This document shows, piece by piece, positions 7,908-16,573 of a DNA stretch of 64,000 bases. The notes below the pieces were generated by a model, which did not search any database, had not been told where the DNA came from, and saw only the letters and a list, made by a program, of their open reading frames with translations. The stretch's first letter is position 1, and each line of letters begins with the position of its first letter. The stretch is from Gordonia crocea (GTDB taxonomy: Bacteria > Actinomycetota > Actinomycetes > Mycobacteriales > Mycobacteriaceae), in NCBI RefSeq assembly GCF_009932435.1, contig NZ_BJOU01000001.1, positions 186,001 to 250,000 of the forward strand, given 5' to 3'. Made by a program: the position numbers and the translations under genes.

Positions 7908-9737
7908 CTAGTCGGCGAGCCGCGTCGTCAGCGCGTCGAGCTCGGTGCGCAGCTGCACCGGGAGCTTCTCGCCGATGAAGTCGAACCACTCGTTGATCGA
8001 GGGCAGCTCGTCGCGCCACTGCGCATTGTCGACCTCGAGGGCCTCGGCCACATCGGCGGCCTCGACGTCGAGACCGTCCAGGTCGAGCGCGTCGGAGGTG
8101 GCGACGACGCCGATCGGGGTTGCCTTGCCGTCGGCACGGCCCTCGATCCGGTCGACGATCCACTTGAGGACGCGACTGTTCTCGCCGAATCCGGGCCAGA
8201 GGAAGCGGCCGTCGGCGCCCCGGCGGAACCAGTTCACGTAGTAGATCTTCGGCAGCTTGTCCGCGTCGGCCTTCTCGCCGATCGACAGCCAGTGCTGCAG
8301 GTAGTCGCCGACGTGGTAGCCGATGAACGGAAGCATCGCCATCGGGTCGCGCCGGACCTGGCCGACGGTGCCCTCGGCCGCGGCGGTCTGCTCCGAGCCG
8401 ACGGTCGCGCCCATGAACACGCCGTGCGCCCAGTCGCGCGCCTCGGTGACCAGCGGGATCGTCGTCTTGCGCCGCCCGCCGAAGAGGATCGCCGAGATCG
8501 GCACGCCGGCCGGGTCGTCCCACTCGGGGGCGACCGACGGGCACTGCGCCAGTGGGGTGCAGTAGCGCGAGTTCGGGTGCGCCGCCTTGGTGTCGGTCTC
8601 GTCGCGGTACCAGTCGTTGCCGTGCCAGTCGATCAGGTGCTCCGGATCGCCCTCGAGGCCTTCCCACCAGATGTCGCCGTCGTCGGTGCGCGCAACGTTG
8701 GTGTAGATCGTGTTGCCCGCCTCGATGGTCTTCATCGCGTTGGGGTTGGAGCTGTGGTTGGTGCCCGGGGCAACGCCGAAGAAGCCGAATTCCGGGTTCA
8801 CCGCGTACAGGCGGCCGTCCTCGCCGAAGCGCATCCAGGCGATGTCGTCACCGACGGTCTCGGCGCGCCAGCCCGGGATGGTCGGCTGGATCATCGCGAG
8901 GTTGGTCTTGCCGCAGGCACTGGGGAAGGCCGCGGCGACGTAGTAGGCCTTGTCCTCCGGGCTGATCAGCTTGAGGATCAGCATGTGCTCGGCGAGCCAG
9001 CCCTCGTCGTGCGCCATCGCCGAGGCGATGCGCAGCGAGTAGCACTTCTTGCCCAGCAGCGCGTTGCCGCCGTAACCCGATCCGTAGGACCAGATCTCGC
9101 GGTCCTCCGGGAAGTGGGTGATGTATTTGTCGGTGTTGCACGGCCACGGCACGTCTTCCTGGCCGGGCTCGAGCGGGGCGCCCACCGAGTGCAGGCCCTT
9201 GACGAAGAAGCCGTCGTCGCCGAGTGTCTCGAGCACCTTGGGTCCGACGCGGGTCATCACGCGCATCGAGAGCACGACGTACTCCGAGTCGGTGACCTCG
9301 ACGCCGAGCTTGGGGTCGTCGCTGCCGAGGGGGCCCATGCAGAACGGGATCACGTACATGGTGCGGCCGCGCATGCAGCCGCGGTACAGCTCGGTCATGG
9401 TGGCCCGCATTTCGGCGGGGTCCATCCAGTTGTTGGTCGGTCCGGCCTGCTCTTCGGTCTTGCTGCAGATGAAGGTGCGCGACTCGACCCGCGCCACGTC
9501 GGCGGGATCGGACAGGGCGAGGAAGGAGTTCGGCTTCTTCTCGTCGTTCAGCTTGACCATGGTGCCGGCCTCGACGAGCTTGGCCGTCAGGCGGTCCCAC
9601 TCCTCGTCGCTCCCGTCGGACCACACCACGCGGTCCGGCTGGGTCAGCTCGGCAACCTCGGCGACCCAGGCGATCAGGTCAGCGTGTTTCGTGGGTGCAC
9701 TGGCCGCATCCAGGCCGGGAATCGTGGCAGAGGTCAT
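7908..9737 (-). CDS. pckG: Phosphoenolpyruvate carboxykinase (GTP)
   Basis: 609 residues, the usual length for GTP-dependent PEPCK. The enzyme converts oxaloacetate and GTP to phosphoenolpyruvate, the entry step of gluconeogenesis. The P-loop [12 protein letters not shown] with its reactive Cys, the R-loop region [14 protein letters not shown] and the downstream Trp-rich lid region are all present. The start is ATG 9737, preceded by AGGAGA at nine bases. A TATCCT hexamer about 60 bp upstream could be its -10 box. Gene order (PEPCK, Rv0209-like, trmB, NYN, mmpL3) matches mycobacteria, where it is called pckA. The enzyme matters for growth on fatty acids and sterols. Confidence 0.97.
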   Translation of the reverse strand: MTSATIPGLDAASAPTKHADLIAWVAEVAELTQPDRVVWSDGSDEEWDRLTAKLVEAGTMVKLNDEKKPNSFLALSDPADVARVESRTFICSKTEEQAGPTNNWMDPAEMRATMTELYRGCMRGRTMYVIPFCMGPLGSDDPKLGVEVTDSEYVVLSMRVMTRVGPKVLETLGDDGFFVKGLHSVGAPLEPGQEDVPWPCNTDKYITHFPEDREIWSYGSGYGGNALLGKKCYSLRIASAMAHDEGWLAEHMLILKLISPEDKAYYVAAAFPSACGKTNLAMIQPTIPGWRAETVGDDIAWMRFGEDGRLYAVNPEFGFFGVAPGTNHSSNPNAMKTIEAGNTIYTNVARTDDGDIWWEGLEGDPEHLIDWHGNDWYRDETDTKAAHPNSRYCTPLAQCPSVAPEWDDPAGVPISAILFGGRRKTTIPLVTEARDWAHGVFMGATVGSEQTAAAEGTVGQVRRDPMAMLPFIGYHVGDYLQHWLSIGEKADADKLPKIYYVNWFRRGADGRFLWPGFGENSRVLKWIVDRIEGRADGKATPIGVVATSDALDLDGLDVEAADVAEALEVDNAQWRDELPSINEWFDFIGEKLPVQLRTELDALTTRLAD

Positions 9738-9840
9738 TAGAAGCGTCTCCTGAGAAGTCTCCGACCGCCGGCAGCGCGGTCAGTCCATTGCTTAGGATAC
9801 GCGATCTACCTGCCCGATCGGGAGTCGGGTTTGCCACTAT

Positions 9841-9918
9841 TGAGACGATCTGACGCAAAGGGTCTCAGCGGCCTCGGGAGAGGCCGGGGCCAGCCACCCC
9901 CCGATCGACTGGCCCCGG
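9841..9918 (-). terminator. Hairpin cluster between pckG and the Asp-rich repeat gene
   Basis: Three stem-loops in a row. TGAGAC pairs with GTCTCA (9841-9867), GGCCTC pairs with GAGGCC over a GGGA loop (9870-9885), and a strong ten-base stem CCGGGGCCAG / CTGGCCCCGG spans 9884-9918. The last lies 6 bp beyond the stop of the minus-strand repeat gene and is a good terminator for it. No T-tract follows, which is normal in high-GC actinobacteria. The second and third stems overlap by two bases, so they cannot both fully form. Confidence 0.6.
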
Positions 9919-9924
9919 CTCCCG

Positions 9925-10233
9925 TTACCGCAGGCGGCCGGGTTTGGCCGCACTCCACGTACCGCTGGTCGGGTCATAGGTCGACGAGGAGATCTCGCCG
10001 TCGGCCCCGACCCTCGTGATCAGGTCGACCCGGCCATCGCGGTCGGTGTCGGTGAAGACGGTCAAGCCCTCCGCATCGGTACGGGAGAGACTGTCGCCCA
10101 CCCCGTCGGCATCGGTGTCCGAGGTGGCCGGGCCCAAATCCCAGAGCCGGCCCGCCTCGGGCAGCCACAGGTGCGCGCCCACCCCACCGGAGGTTCCGGT
10201 GGCGTCGTCGTCGAAGTGGTGGCCGTCCATCAC
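9925..10233 (-). CDS. Asp-rich calcium-type repeat protein, short paralogue
   Basis: 102 residues with D-x-D-x-D-G repeats (TSDTDADGVGDS, TDTDRDGRVDL), the spacing of EF-hand/thrombospondin-3-like calcium loops. It is paralogous to the longer protein at 46121-46627. Both belong to a family some annotations call DUF6802, from memory. It has no signal peptide or membrane helix. GTG 10233 or the ATG directly after it can start translation. An ECF-type promoter ends 7 bp before the GTG, so the mRNA is probably leaderless. The shared promoter links it to an EspC-like gene (29712-30020) and suggests a type VII secretion context. Its biochemical role is unknown. Confidence 0.7.
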   Translation of the reverse strand: MMDGHHFDDDATGTSGGVGAHLWLPEAGRLWDLGPATSDTDADGVGDSLSRTDAEGLTVFTDTDRDGRVDLITRVGADGEISSSTYDPTSGTWSAAKPGRLR

Positions 10234-10240
10234 TTACTTA

Positions 10241-10266
10241 GACGCAGCGGACCCGCCCACGGTTCC
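10241..10266 (-). promoter_or_regulatory. ECF (SigM-type) promoter, GGAACC-N16-CGTC
   Basis: On the minus strand GGAACC (10266-10261) is followed after exactly 16 bases by CGTC (10244-10241), then TAAG. The same arrangement occurs at 30029-30054 and 46087-46112. SigM of M. tuberculosis is reported to recognise GGAAC-N16-18-CGTC. The -10 element lies 7 bp before the start codon, so transcription would begin at or next to the start codon. Confidence 0.7.
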
Positions 10267-10267
10267 C

Positions 10268-11356
10268 TCACGATGCGACGGCCCGCCGGATCCGGGCCGT
10301 CGCCGTCGGTTCGACGGCGTTGAGCATCCCGGCGACGCGCCACTCGGTTCGGGCCCGCGCATCGGCGATCACCTCCCCCGCCCACGACCTGGCCTGGGCG
10401 CGCAGCAGCACCCGGCGGCGCAGCGCGACCGCCCCCGCGGCGACCGACACCCCCAACACGACCGCCAGCGCGACCGCCGTCCACGGTGAGATCCACCCGG
10501 ACAGCGAACCGGCCACCAACCGGCCCACCCCCAGGCCGCTGGAGGCGCCGATCAGGACCAAGACCGCGTCTTCGGCGCCCCACGCCCGGCGGGGCCATTG
10601 CGGTGCGGCGGCCGGCGGAGCAGCCGGTCGGGGGTCGTCGACCGGGTCGTATGCCCGCAACCCGACCAGCGCCACCGCCTGCAGGTGCGCGGCCTGCTCG
10701 GCAACCCCGACCACCAGCCGCTGCTCGACCGCCGCGCAGCACTGCCGCAGCCAACCGGTGTACGCCGGCACGTCGCGGGCCCGCAGCGACGCGGCCGCGT
10801 CCTGGGCCTGGAAGGCCACCTCGCGGAACGCGCCATGGATGTGACCGCCGGCCCAGGACCGAACGGCTGCCGATCCGACGCGCAGCCCACTCAGCCGTTC
10901 CGCGGTGGCCCGGCGGGACAGTTCGGCGCCGGCCCGGGCATCGGACTCCTCCCCCACCCAGTCGAGCAGTTCCGGCAGCCCCGACGCCGGTCGTTCCCCG
11001 CGCGCGGCCACGTCCAGGGCCAGGGCGAAGACCGGCAGCACACCGTCGGGGTCGAGGACCCGCGCCGCGTCGGCGATGCGCGTCGGCCAGGTGGGGCACG
11101 CGGTCAACCCGGTCCCGACCAGCGCCACCGCCCCGCAACGCCGGCGCAGGGCACGCACCGACTCGACGAGGGCCGGAGCTGCCGACTCCCCGACGTCGAA
11201 GCAGCACAGCCCGACCACCCCGTCCCCACCGGACTCGACCGATTCGACGGCGAACCCGTCGTCGGCGAACGCCTCGACGAGGACGTCGGGCGGGGGTCCA
11301 TCGGCACCCGCGACGACCACCCGCCCGAACCGGGCGCACTGCTGTTCCACCGGCAT
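10268..11356 (-). CDS. Conserved membrane protein, Rv0209-like by position
   Basis: 362 residues. The N-terminal part (about 1-110) has alternating hydrophobic strands and helices, such as RFGRVVVAGADG and AVALVGTGL, reminiscent of a Rossmann or GTPase-like fold but with no intact P-loop. The middle is helical. Two membrane helices lie around 265-315 (AVLVLIGASSGLGVGRLVAG; TAVALAVVLGVSVAAGAVAL). ATG 11356 has GGGGGGA just upstream, which favours it over GTG 11383. Position and length match mycobacterial Rv0209 (361 aa) between trmB and PEPCK. Its function is unknown. Confidence 0.7.
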   Translation of the reverse strand: MPVEQQCARFGRVVVAGADGPPPDVLVEAFADDGFAVESVESGGDGVVGLCCFDVGESAAPALVESVRALRRRCGAVALVGTGLTACPTWPTRIADAARVLDPDGVLPVFALALDVAARGERPASGLPELLDWVGEESDARAGAELSRRATAERLSGLRVGSAAVRSWAGGHIHGAFREVAFQAQDAAASLRARDVPAYTGWLRQCCAAVEQRLVVGVAEQAAHLQAVALVGLRAYDPVDDPRPAAPPAAAPQWPRRAWGAEDAVLVLIGASSGLGVGRLVAGSLSGWISPWTAVALAVVLGVSVAAGAVALRRRVLLRAQARSWAGEVIADARARTEWRVAGMLNAVEPTATARIRRAVAS

Positions 11357-11429
11357 GAATCCCCCCGAACTCACCTCGACCACCCCCGTAGTCGCGGACC
11401 CTCATGTAATCAGGTGAGACCATGGTCGG

Positions 11430-12173
11430 GTGAGCGATACCGTCGATCAGTCCCGGCTCTACCCGCGCGTGACCAGTTTCCGGTTCCGGCGTGGCACCCT
11501 GACCCCGGGCCAGCGCAACAATTGGGAGCGCCTCTGGCCGACGCTGGGCCGCGATCTGCGCACCGGCGCCGACCCCGACGGGAAGGTCGTGGAACCGCCG
11601 CTGGACGCGCCCGCGTGGTTCGGGCGCCAGGCGCCGCTGATCCTGGAGATCGGCTCGGGCACCGGGATCTCGACGGCGGCGATGGCCGCCGACGAGCCGC
11701 AGTTCGACGTGATCGCCGTCGAGGTCTACCAACCGGGGCTGGCCCAGCTGGTGGGCCTGGTAGACCGCAACGGGTTGACCAACGTCCGGATGATCCGCGG
11801 CGACGCCGTCATCGTCCTCAACGAGCTGATCGCGCCCCAGAGCCTGCAGGGGATCCGGGTCTTCTTCCCCGACCCGTGGCCCAAGGCCCGCCACCACAAA
11901 CGACGGCTGATCCAGTCGGGGACGTTGGCCGCGATGGCCGAGAAGCTCGTCGACGGCGGGGTGCTGCACATCGCCACCGACCACGCCGACTACACCGAGT
12001 GGATCCGCGAGCTCCTCGACAACCAGGACACCTCGCGCACCCACCTGGTGGAATTGCCCGGGGACAGCCCCATCTCGCTGGCCCGGCCGACCACCAAGTT
12101 CGAGGGCCGCGCCGCCGACGAGGGGCGGGTCGTCACCGAATTCGTCTACACCCGAGCCGAGGGGGACCGATGA
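11430..12173 (+). CDS. trmB: tRNA (guanine-N7-)-methyltransferase
   Basis: 247 residues. It methylates N7 of G46 in tRNA variable loops using S-adenosylmethionine. The SAM-binding motif LEIGSGTGIST is at about 71-81, and the family hallmark PDPWPKARHHKRRL is at about 149-162, with the catalytic Asp and the tRNA-binding Lys/Arg cluster. TDHADYTEW follows. It starts at GTG 11430, close behind the divergent Rv0209-like gene. Its TGA overlaps the ATG of the NYN gene, so the two are translationally coupled. Confidence 0.95.
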   Translation: MSDTVDQSRLYPRVTSFRFRRGTLTPGQRNNWERLWPTLGRDLRTGADPDGKVVEPPLDAPAWFGRQAPLILEIGSGTGISTAAMAADEPQFDVIAVEVYQPGLAQLVGLVDRNGLTNVRMIRGDAVIVLNELIAPQSLQGIRVFFPDPWPKARHHKRRLIQSGTLAAMAEKLVDGGVLHIATDHADYTEWIRELLDNQDTSRTHLVELPGDSPISLARPTTKFEGRAADEGRVVTEFVYTRAEGDR

Positions 12174-12865
12174 GCGCCGAACGGACCGACAGCCCGGCGG
12201 GAACCGGCGACATCATCTCCGGCCAGACGGCGGCCCGGCGCGTGCTGCTCGTCTGGGACGCCCCGAACATGGACATGGGGTTGGGTGCCATCATCGGCGG
12301 CCGGCCCACCGCCTCGCACCGGCCGCGCTTCGACGCGATCGGCCGCTGGCTGCTGGCGCAGACCGATCGGCTGCGCGCCGCCGACGACCGGCGCCCGGCC
12401 GGCACCGCGGGCGAGATCGAACCGGAGGCGACGGTCTTCACCAACGTCAGCCCGGGCAGTGCCGACGTGGTGCGCCCCTGGGTCGACGCGCTGCGCAACG
12501 TCGGCTACGCGGTGTTCGCCAAGCCGAAGGTGACCGACGACACCGACGTGGACGAGGACATGCTCGCTCACATCGATCTGCGCCACCACACCACCGGCCT
12601 CGCCGGGCTCATCGTCGCCTCCGCCGACGGTCAGGCCTTCCGCGGACCGCTGCTGGCGCTGGCCGGCGACGGCGTGCCCGTCACCGTCATCGGATTCCGG
12701 GAACACGCCAGTTGGGCGCAGGGACTCGACGGCATCTCCTTCGTCGACCTGGAGGACATCCCCCAGGTGTTCCGCGAGCCGTTGCCGCGGATCTCGCTGG
12801 ACGCGCTCCCCGACGACGGGGCCTGGCTGCCGCCGTTTCGACCGCTCGCCTCACTCCTGCGCTAA
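12170..12865 (+). CDS. NYN-domain (PIN-like) protein, Rv0207c-like
   Basis: 231 residues. The opening VLLVWDAPNMDMGLG is the NYN signature, with the acidic residue that would bind metal in a PIN-like nuclease fold. Further acidic motifs are DTDVDEDMLAHID and IVASADGQAF, the conserved S-x-D-x-D/G of the family. NYN proteins are predicted RNases. Here the gene overlaps trmB by four bases and precedes mmpL3, as in mycobacteria. A role in tRNA or mRNA turnover is inference only. Confidence 0.85.
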   Translation: MSAERTDSPAGTGDIISGQTAARRVLLVWDAPNMDMGLGAIIGGRPTASHRPRFDAIGRWLLAQTDRLRAADDRRPAGTAGEIEPEATVFTNVSPGSADVVRPWVDALRNVGYAVFAKPKVTDDTDVDEDMLAHIDLRHHTTGLAGLIVASADGQAFRGPLLALAGDGVPVTVIGFREHASWAQGLDGISFVDLEDIPQVFREPLPRISLDALPDDGAWLPPFRPLASLLR

Positions 12866-12870
12866 CCGCG

Positions 12871-12889
12871 CGCCGGGCGACACCCGGCG
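12871..12889 (+). terminator. Stem-loop after the trmB-NYN operon
   Basis: CGCCGGG-CGACA-CCCGGCG is a perfect seven-base stem with a five-base loop, 6 bp after the NYN stop. It probably ends the trmB-NYN transcript ahead of mmpL3. Because it lies within the mmpL3 leader region, it could also act as an attenuator. No T-run follows. The remaining 120 bp before mmpL3 hold its ribosome site but no promoter I can name with confidence. Confidence 0.55.
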
Positions 12890-13009
12890 GAGAAATCCTG
12901 CGACTTTCGGGCCTGCTCAGTTTGTATTCAGGCGGTTCCTGGAAGAATGGGCCGACGTGGGTCTGCTGCGAACGCGGCCGAAACCCGGCAGCCGACGAAA
13001 GGAACGCAG

Positions 13010-15916
13010 GTGTTCGGATGGATCGGCGCGTTCGCCTATCGAATGCGGTACACCGTCATCGCGGTGATGGTGGCGTTGATGGCGGGCTTCGGCCTCTACG
13101 GCCTCGACTTGTCCAAGCACCTGTCGCAGAGCGGGTGGTTCGACCCCACGTCGGAGTCGGCCAAGGGATCGGTCATCGCCGACAAATCGTTCGGCCGCGA
13201 CCACAAGTCCGACATCGTCTTGCTGATCACCCCGCCCGCCGGAGTCAAGGTCGACGACCCCGAGTTCGGCGCCAAGGTGGAGAACTTCGTCACCGACCTC
13301 ACCACCAACCCGAAGACCAAGGACCTCGTCGGCCGCGACAAGCCCGGCATCATCGACCCGTTTTACCTGCCCGACAACGCGTCGACGGCCGCCAAACTGG
13401 CCCACGACGTCGTCCGCCAGCGCACCTTTAACGAGGATAAGACCAAGGCGTTCATCAGTATCGGCGTCGTCGGCGATGACGACACGACGATCCTCAACAA
13501 CTTCAAGAAGCTCCAACCCGCGTTCGAGAACATCGACGAGCGCTTCGACCTGCAGGGCACCACGTTCGAATTGGCCGGGTTGCAGCCGATCGCCAATTCG
13601 ATGGCGATCGGCATGGAGCACGACATCAAACGCGCCGAGGTGATCGCCCTCCCCGTCGTCGCCCTGATGCTCCTCTTCGTCTTCGGTGGCGTCATCGCCG
13701 CCGCCCTCCCGGTGTTCATCGGCGGACTCACCATCGCCGGCTCGCTGGGCATCATGAAATTCCTGACCCAGGTCACCGAGGTCAACGTGTTCGCCCAGTC
13801 AGTGGTCACCCTCATCGGCCTGGGTATCGCCATCGACTACGGCCTGTTCATCGTCAGCCGGTTCCGAGAAGAGTTGGCCGAGGGGTACACCACCAAGGCC
13901 GCGGTGCGAAGAACCGTGATGACCGCCGGCCAGACGGTGTGGTTCTCCGCGACGATCATCATCGCGGCGATCGCCTGTCTGCTCATCTTCCCGCAGGCCT
14001 TCCTCAAGTCCGTCGCCTACGGCGCGATCGCGTCGGTGGCCCTGGCCGCGTTCCTGTCGATCACAGTGCTGCCGGCGATCCTGGGCATCCTCGGACCCAA
14101 GGTCGACGCCTTCGGTTTCTCCTTCCTGCGCCGCACCAAGACCAAGCAGGAGATCGAGGACGGCTTCTGGGGCAAGCTCTCCGGCTGGGTGATGAAGCAC
14201 CCGCTCAAGACGGCGATCCCCACCGTCCTGTTGCTGCTGGCACTGATCATCCCGTTCGGCAACATCCAGTTCGGCGGCATCAGCGAGCGCTACCTGCCGC
14301 CGGACAACGCGACCCGCATGGCCCAGGAGGCCTTCGACGCCAAGGACGCCTTCCCCCGGGAGCGCACCGAGGAAGTCAAGATCATCGTCGTCTACCGCGT
14401 CGACAGCGATGAGGACCAGAACAAACTGGTCGCCCTGCAGAACGCTGCCAACGCCCACGACTCCAAGGTGGGCCCCGAGCAGAAGTTCTTCGCCAAGCCG
14501 TTCTCCTTCTCCGAGGACGACGGCGGGTTGTCGGCCATGTACCCCGGCAGCGAGGAGTACGGCGTCCAACAGATGTCGGCCGGGTTCTCCGAGGCCGCGC
14601 GCCAATCCCCGACCCGGCAGAACGAGGCGATCAAGTACCTCCGCGGGCTCGACCACCAGGGGCTGCGCGTGTACATCGCCGGCACCCCGACGCTGACGCA
14701 GGACTCGATCGACGCCCTGCTGTCGCGGCTGCCGCTGATGACGATCATGCTGGTGCTCGTCACCGGATTCCTGATGTTCCTGGCCTTCGGCTCGATCGTG
14801 CTGCCGATCAAGGCGGCACTCGTGTCGGCCCTGGGCCTGGGTGCGACCCTGGGCATCCTGACCTGGATCTTCGTCGAAGGGCACGGCTCGGGCCTGCTGA
14901 ACTTCACGCCGGGTCCGCTGTTCGCCGCGGTCCTGGTGCTGATCATCGCGATCGTGTTCGGCCTATCGACGGACTACGAGATATTCCTGCTGTCCCGCAT
15001 GGTGGAGGCGAGACAGAAGGGTGCCTCGACGACGGAGGCGATCCGCGTCGGCACCGCCCACACCGGCCGCATCATCACCGCCGCCGCCGCGATCCTCGTC
15101 GTCGTCACCGGGGCCTTTGCCCTGTCGGACATCGTGATGATGAAGTACATCGCCTTCGGCATGATCGCGGCGCTGATCCTCGATGCGACGATCATCCGCA
15201 TGCTGCTGGTGCCGTCGACGATGAAGCTCCTCGGCGACGACTGCTGGTGGGCGCCGCAGTGGATGCAGACCCTGCAGCGCAAAGTCGGGCTGGGCGAGAC
15301 GATCCTCGACGTCGAGCCGGACCAGATGGTCGACACCGAGGTCGCCGCAGCCCGCTCGATGTCGGCGGGCACGGTCATCGCCACCGCCCCGACCTCCGCG
15401 TTCCGCAGCCCGCTGCGCGGCTCGCGCGCCTCGCGCCGCGAATCGGCGGCCACCACCGTCATCCCCGCGCCGCGCCCGGCCACCCCGCCGACGACGCGCA
15501 GTGCACAGCCACCGATCCCGGCGCCGCCGGCGCCCACCCCGGCGCCGCCGAGCACCCCCGTGGAGCCCGAGCAGCCGCCGGTCACCGCGCGTCCCGCCGG
15601 GCCGCCGCAGCCTCGGGTGCGGCGCTCGACCCGGGTGGCCCCGACCACCGCCGCGGTCACGCCGAGCGGGCCGAACCCGGCCACGCCGGCGGTCACCCCG
15701 AGCGGGCCGAACGCCGCGGTCCCCGACGCCCCCGACACCGGCGGGTGGAAGCTGGGCGAGGGCGGCATCCGGCTGACCGGCGGATCGGCATCGGCATCGG
15801 CCGAGACCGACCCCGACGACGGCGACGGCAAACGCGCCGCGGGCAACCGGGATCAGGAGATCAGCGTGCAGGACCTGATGCGGCGCTCACGCGGCCAAGA
15901 CGGCCAGGCGACGTAG
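13010..15916 (+). CDS. mmpL3: MmpL3, trehalose monomycolate flippase/transporter
   Basis: 968 residues, an RND-family membrane protein with twelve predicted helices and two large periplasmic loops (about 45-190 and 430-560). It moves trehalose monomycolate across the inner membrane for outer-membrane assembly. The proton-relay Asp-Tyr pairs are present in TM4 (D276-Y277, GIAIDYGLF) and TM10 (D655-Y656, GLSTDYEIF). GTG 13010 is preceded by AAAGGA and gives the start MFGWIGAFAYRMRY, like the mycobacterial protein. The cytoplasmic tail after about 770 is Pro/Ala-rich with a tandem TPSGPN repeat, then ends in a short charged segment. Neighbours trmB and NYN fit the mycobacterial mmpL3 locus. Confidence 0.95.
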   Translation: MFGWIGAFAYRMRYTVIAVMVALMAGFGLYGLDLSKHLSQSGWFDPTSESAKGSVIADKSFGRDHKSDIVLLITPPAGVKVDDPEFGAKVENFVTDLTTNPKTKDLVGRDKPGIIDPFYLPDNASTAAKLAHDVVRQRTFNEDKTKAFISIGVVGDDDTTILNNFKKLQPAFENIDERFDLQGTTFELAGLQPIANSMAIGMEHDIKRAEVIALPVVALMLLFVFGGVIAAALPVFIGGLTIAGSLGIMKFLTQVTEVNVFAQSVVTLIGLGIAIDYGLFIVSRFREELAEGYTTKAAVRRTVMTAGQTVWFSATIIIAAIACLLIFPQAFLKSVAYGAIASVALAAFLSITVLPAILGILGPKVDAFGFSFLRRTKTKQEIEDGFWGKLSGWVMKHPLKTAIPTVLLLLALIIPFGNIQFGGISERYLPPDNATRMAQEAFDAKDAFPRERTEEVKIIVVYRVDSDEDQNKLVALQNAANAHDSKVGPEQKFFAKPFSFSEDDGGLSAMYPGSEEYGVQQMSAGFSEAARQSPTRQNEAIKYLRGLDHQGLRVYIAGTPTLTQDSIDALLSRLPLMTIMLVLVTGFLMFLAFGSIVLPIKAALVSALGLGATLGILTWIFVEGHGSGLLNFTPGPLFAAVLVLIIAIVFGLSTDYEIFLLSRMVEARQKGASTTEAIRVGTAHTGRIITAAAAILVVVTGAFALSDIVMMKYIAFGMIAALILDATIIRMLLVPSTMKLLGDDCWWAPQWMQTLQRKVGLGETILDVEPDQMVDTEVAAARSMSAGTVIATAPTSAFRSPLRGSRASRRESAATTVIPAPRPATPPTTRSAQPPIPAPPAPTPAPPSTPVEPEQPPVTARPAGPPQPRVRRSTRVAPTTAAVTPSGPNPATPAVTPSGPNAAVPDAPDTGGWKLGEGGIRLTGGSASASAETDPDDGDGKRAAGNRDQEISVQDLMRRSRGQDGQAT

Positions 15917-15922
15917 CCCGAC

Positions 15923-16573
15923 TCAGTCGTCGGCCTCGTCGAGGCCGTGTTCGATTGCGTACCGGGCCAGTTCGACGCGGTTCGCCAGCTGCAGCTTCCG
16001 CAGCGACGACTGGACGTGGTTCTCCACCGTCCGGTGGCTGAGAAACAGCTTCGCGGCGATCTGTTTGGCCGTCATGCCCTTCGCGACGTAGCGCAGCACC
16101 TCGGTTTCGCGCGGCGACAGGACCGGCTTCTCCGGGTCGTCCCCGCCCGCCGACATCCGGCGAAACTCCCCCAACACCAGCCCGGCCAGCCCGGGGGTGA
16201 AGACGGCCTGCCCGTCGGCGGTGGCCCGCACCCCGGCGACCATCTCCTCCCGCGACGCGCTCTTGACCAGGTATCCGGTGGCCCCGGCCTTGACCGCCTC
16301 GAGCACGTCGTCGCGCTCGTCGGAAGCCGACAAGACCAGCACCCGCGACGACGGGGAGGCGGCCAGCACCTCCGCGGTGGCCTGCGCCCCGGTCCCGTCG
16401 GGCAACTGCATGTCCATGAGCACGACGTCGGGGGTGACCGCGGTGGCCCGCCGCACGGCCGCACCCACCCCGTCGGCGGTGGCGACGACCTCGAACCCCT
16501 CGGCGGTCAAGTCGCGCTCGATTCCGTCGCGCCACATCGGGTGGTCGTCGACGACCATCACGCGGATTGTCAT
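15923..16573 (-). CDS. NarL/LuxR-type response regulator (MacR-like)
   Basis: 216 residues. The receiver domain spans about 1-120, with the acidic pair D9-D10, phospho-acceptor D54 (VVLMDMQLP) and the conserved Lys in GYLVKSA. The LuxR helix-turn-helix at about 150-210 contains LSPRETEVLRYVAKGMTAKQ and SHRTVENHVQS. Its ATG overlaps the stop of the sensor kinase gene by four bases, so they are a cognate pair. The kinase type suggests the MacRS family known from actinobacteria; the target genes are unknown. Its stop is only 6 bp from the stop of mmpL3, with which it converges. Confidence 0.92.
   Translation of the reverse strand: MTIRVMVVDDHPMWRDGIERDLTAEGFEVVATADGVGAAVRRATAVTPDVVLMDMQLPDGTGAQATAEVLAASPSSRVLVLSASDERDDVLEAVKAGATGYLVKSASREEMVAGVRATADGQAVFTPGLAGLVLGEFRRMSAGGDDPEKPVLSPRETEVLRYVAKGMTAKQIAAKLFLSHRTVENHVQSSLRKLQLANRVELARYAIEHGLDEADD

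Noticed and set aside
4492..8667. A 1,391-codon open frame on the minus strand running through the permease, the ATPase and part of pckG
   Set aside because: Only the part from 7059 down has permease content. Upstream it is the shadow of the ATPase and pckG genes in another frame and is Arg/Pro-rich, as expected for high-GC shadow frames.
10598..12169. Long plus-strand frame opposite the Rv0209-like gene that continues into the NYN gene
   Set aside because: Only the part after ATG 12170 has protein-like composition. The upstream part is antisense to a conserved gene and out of frame with trmB.
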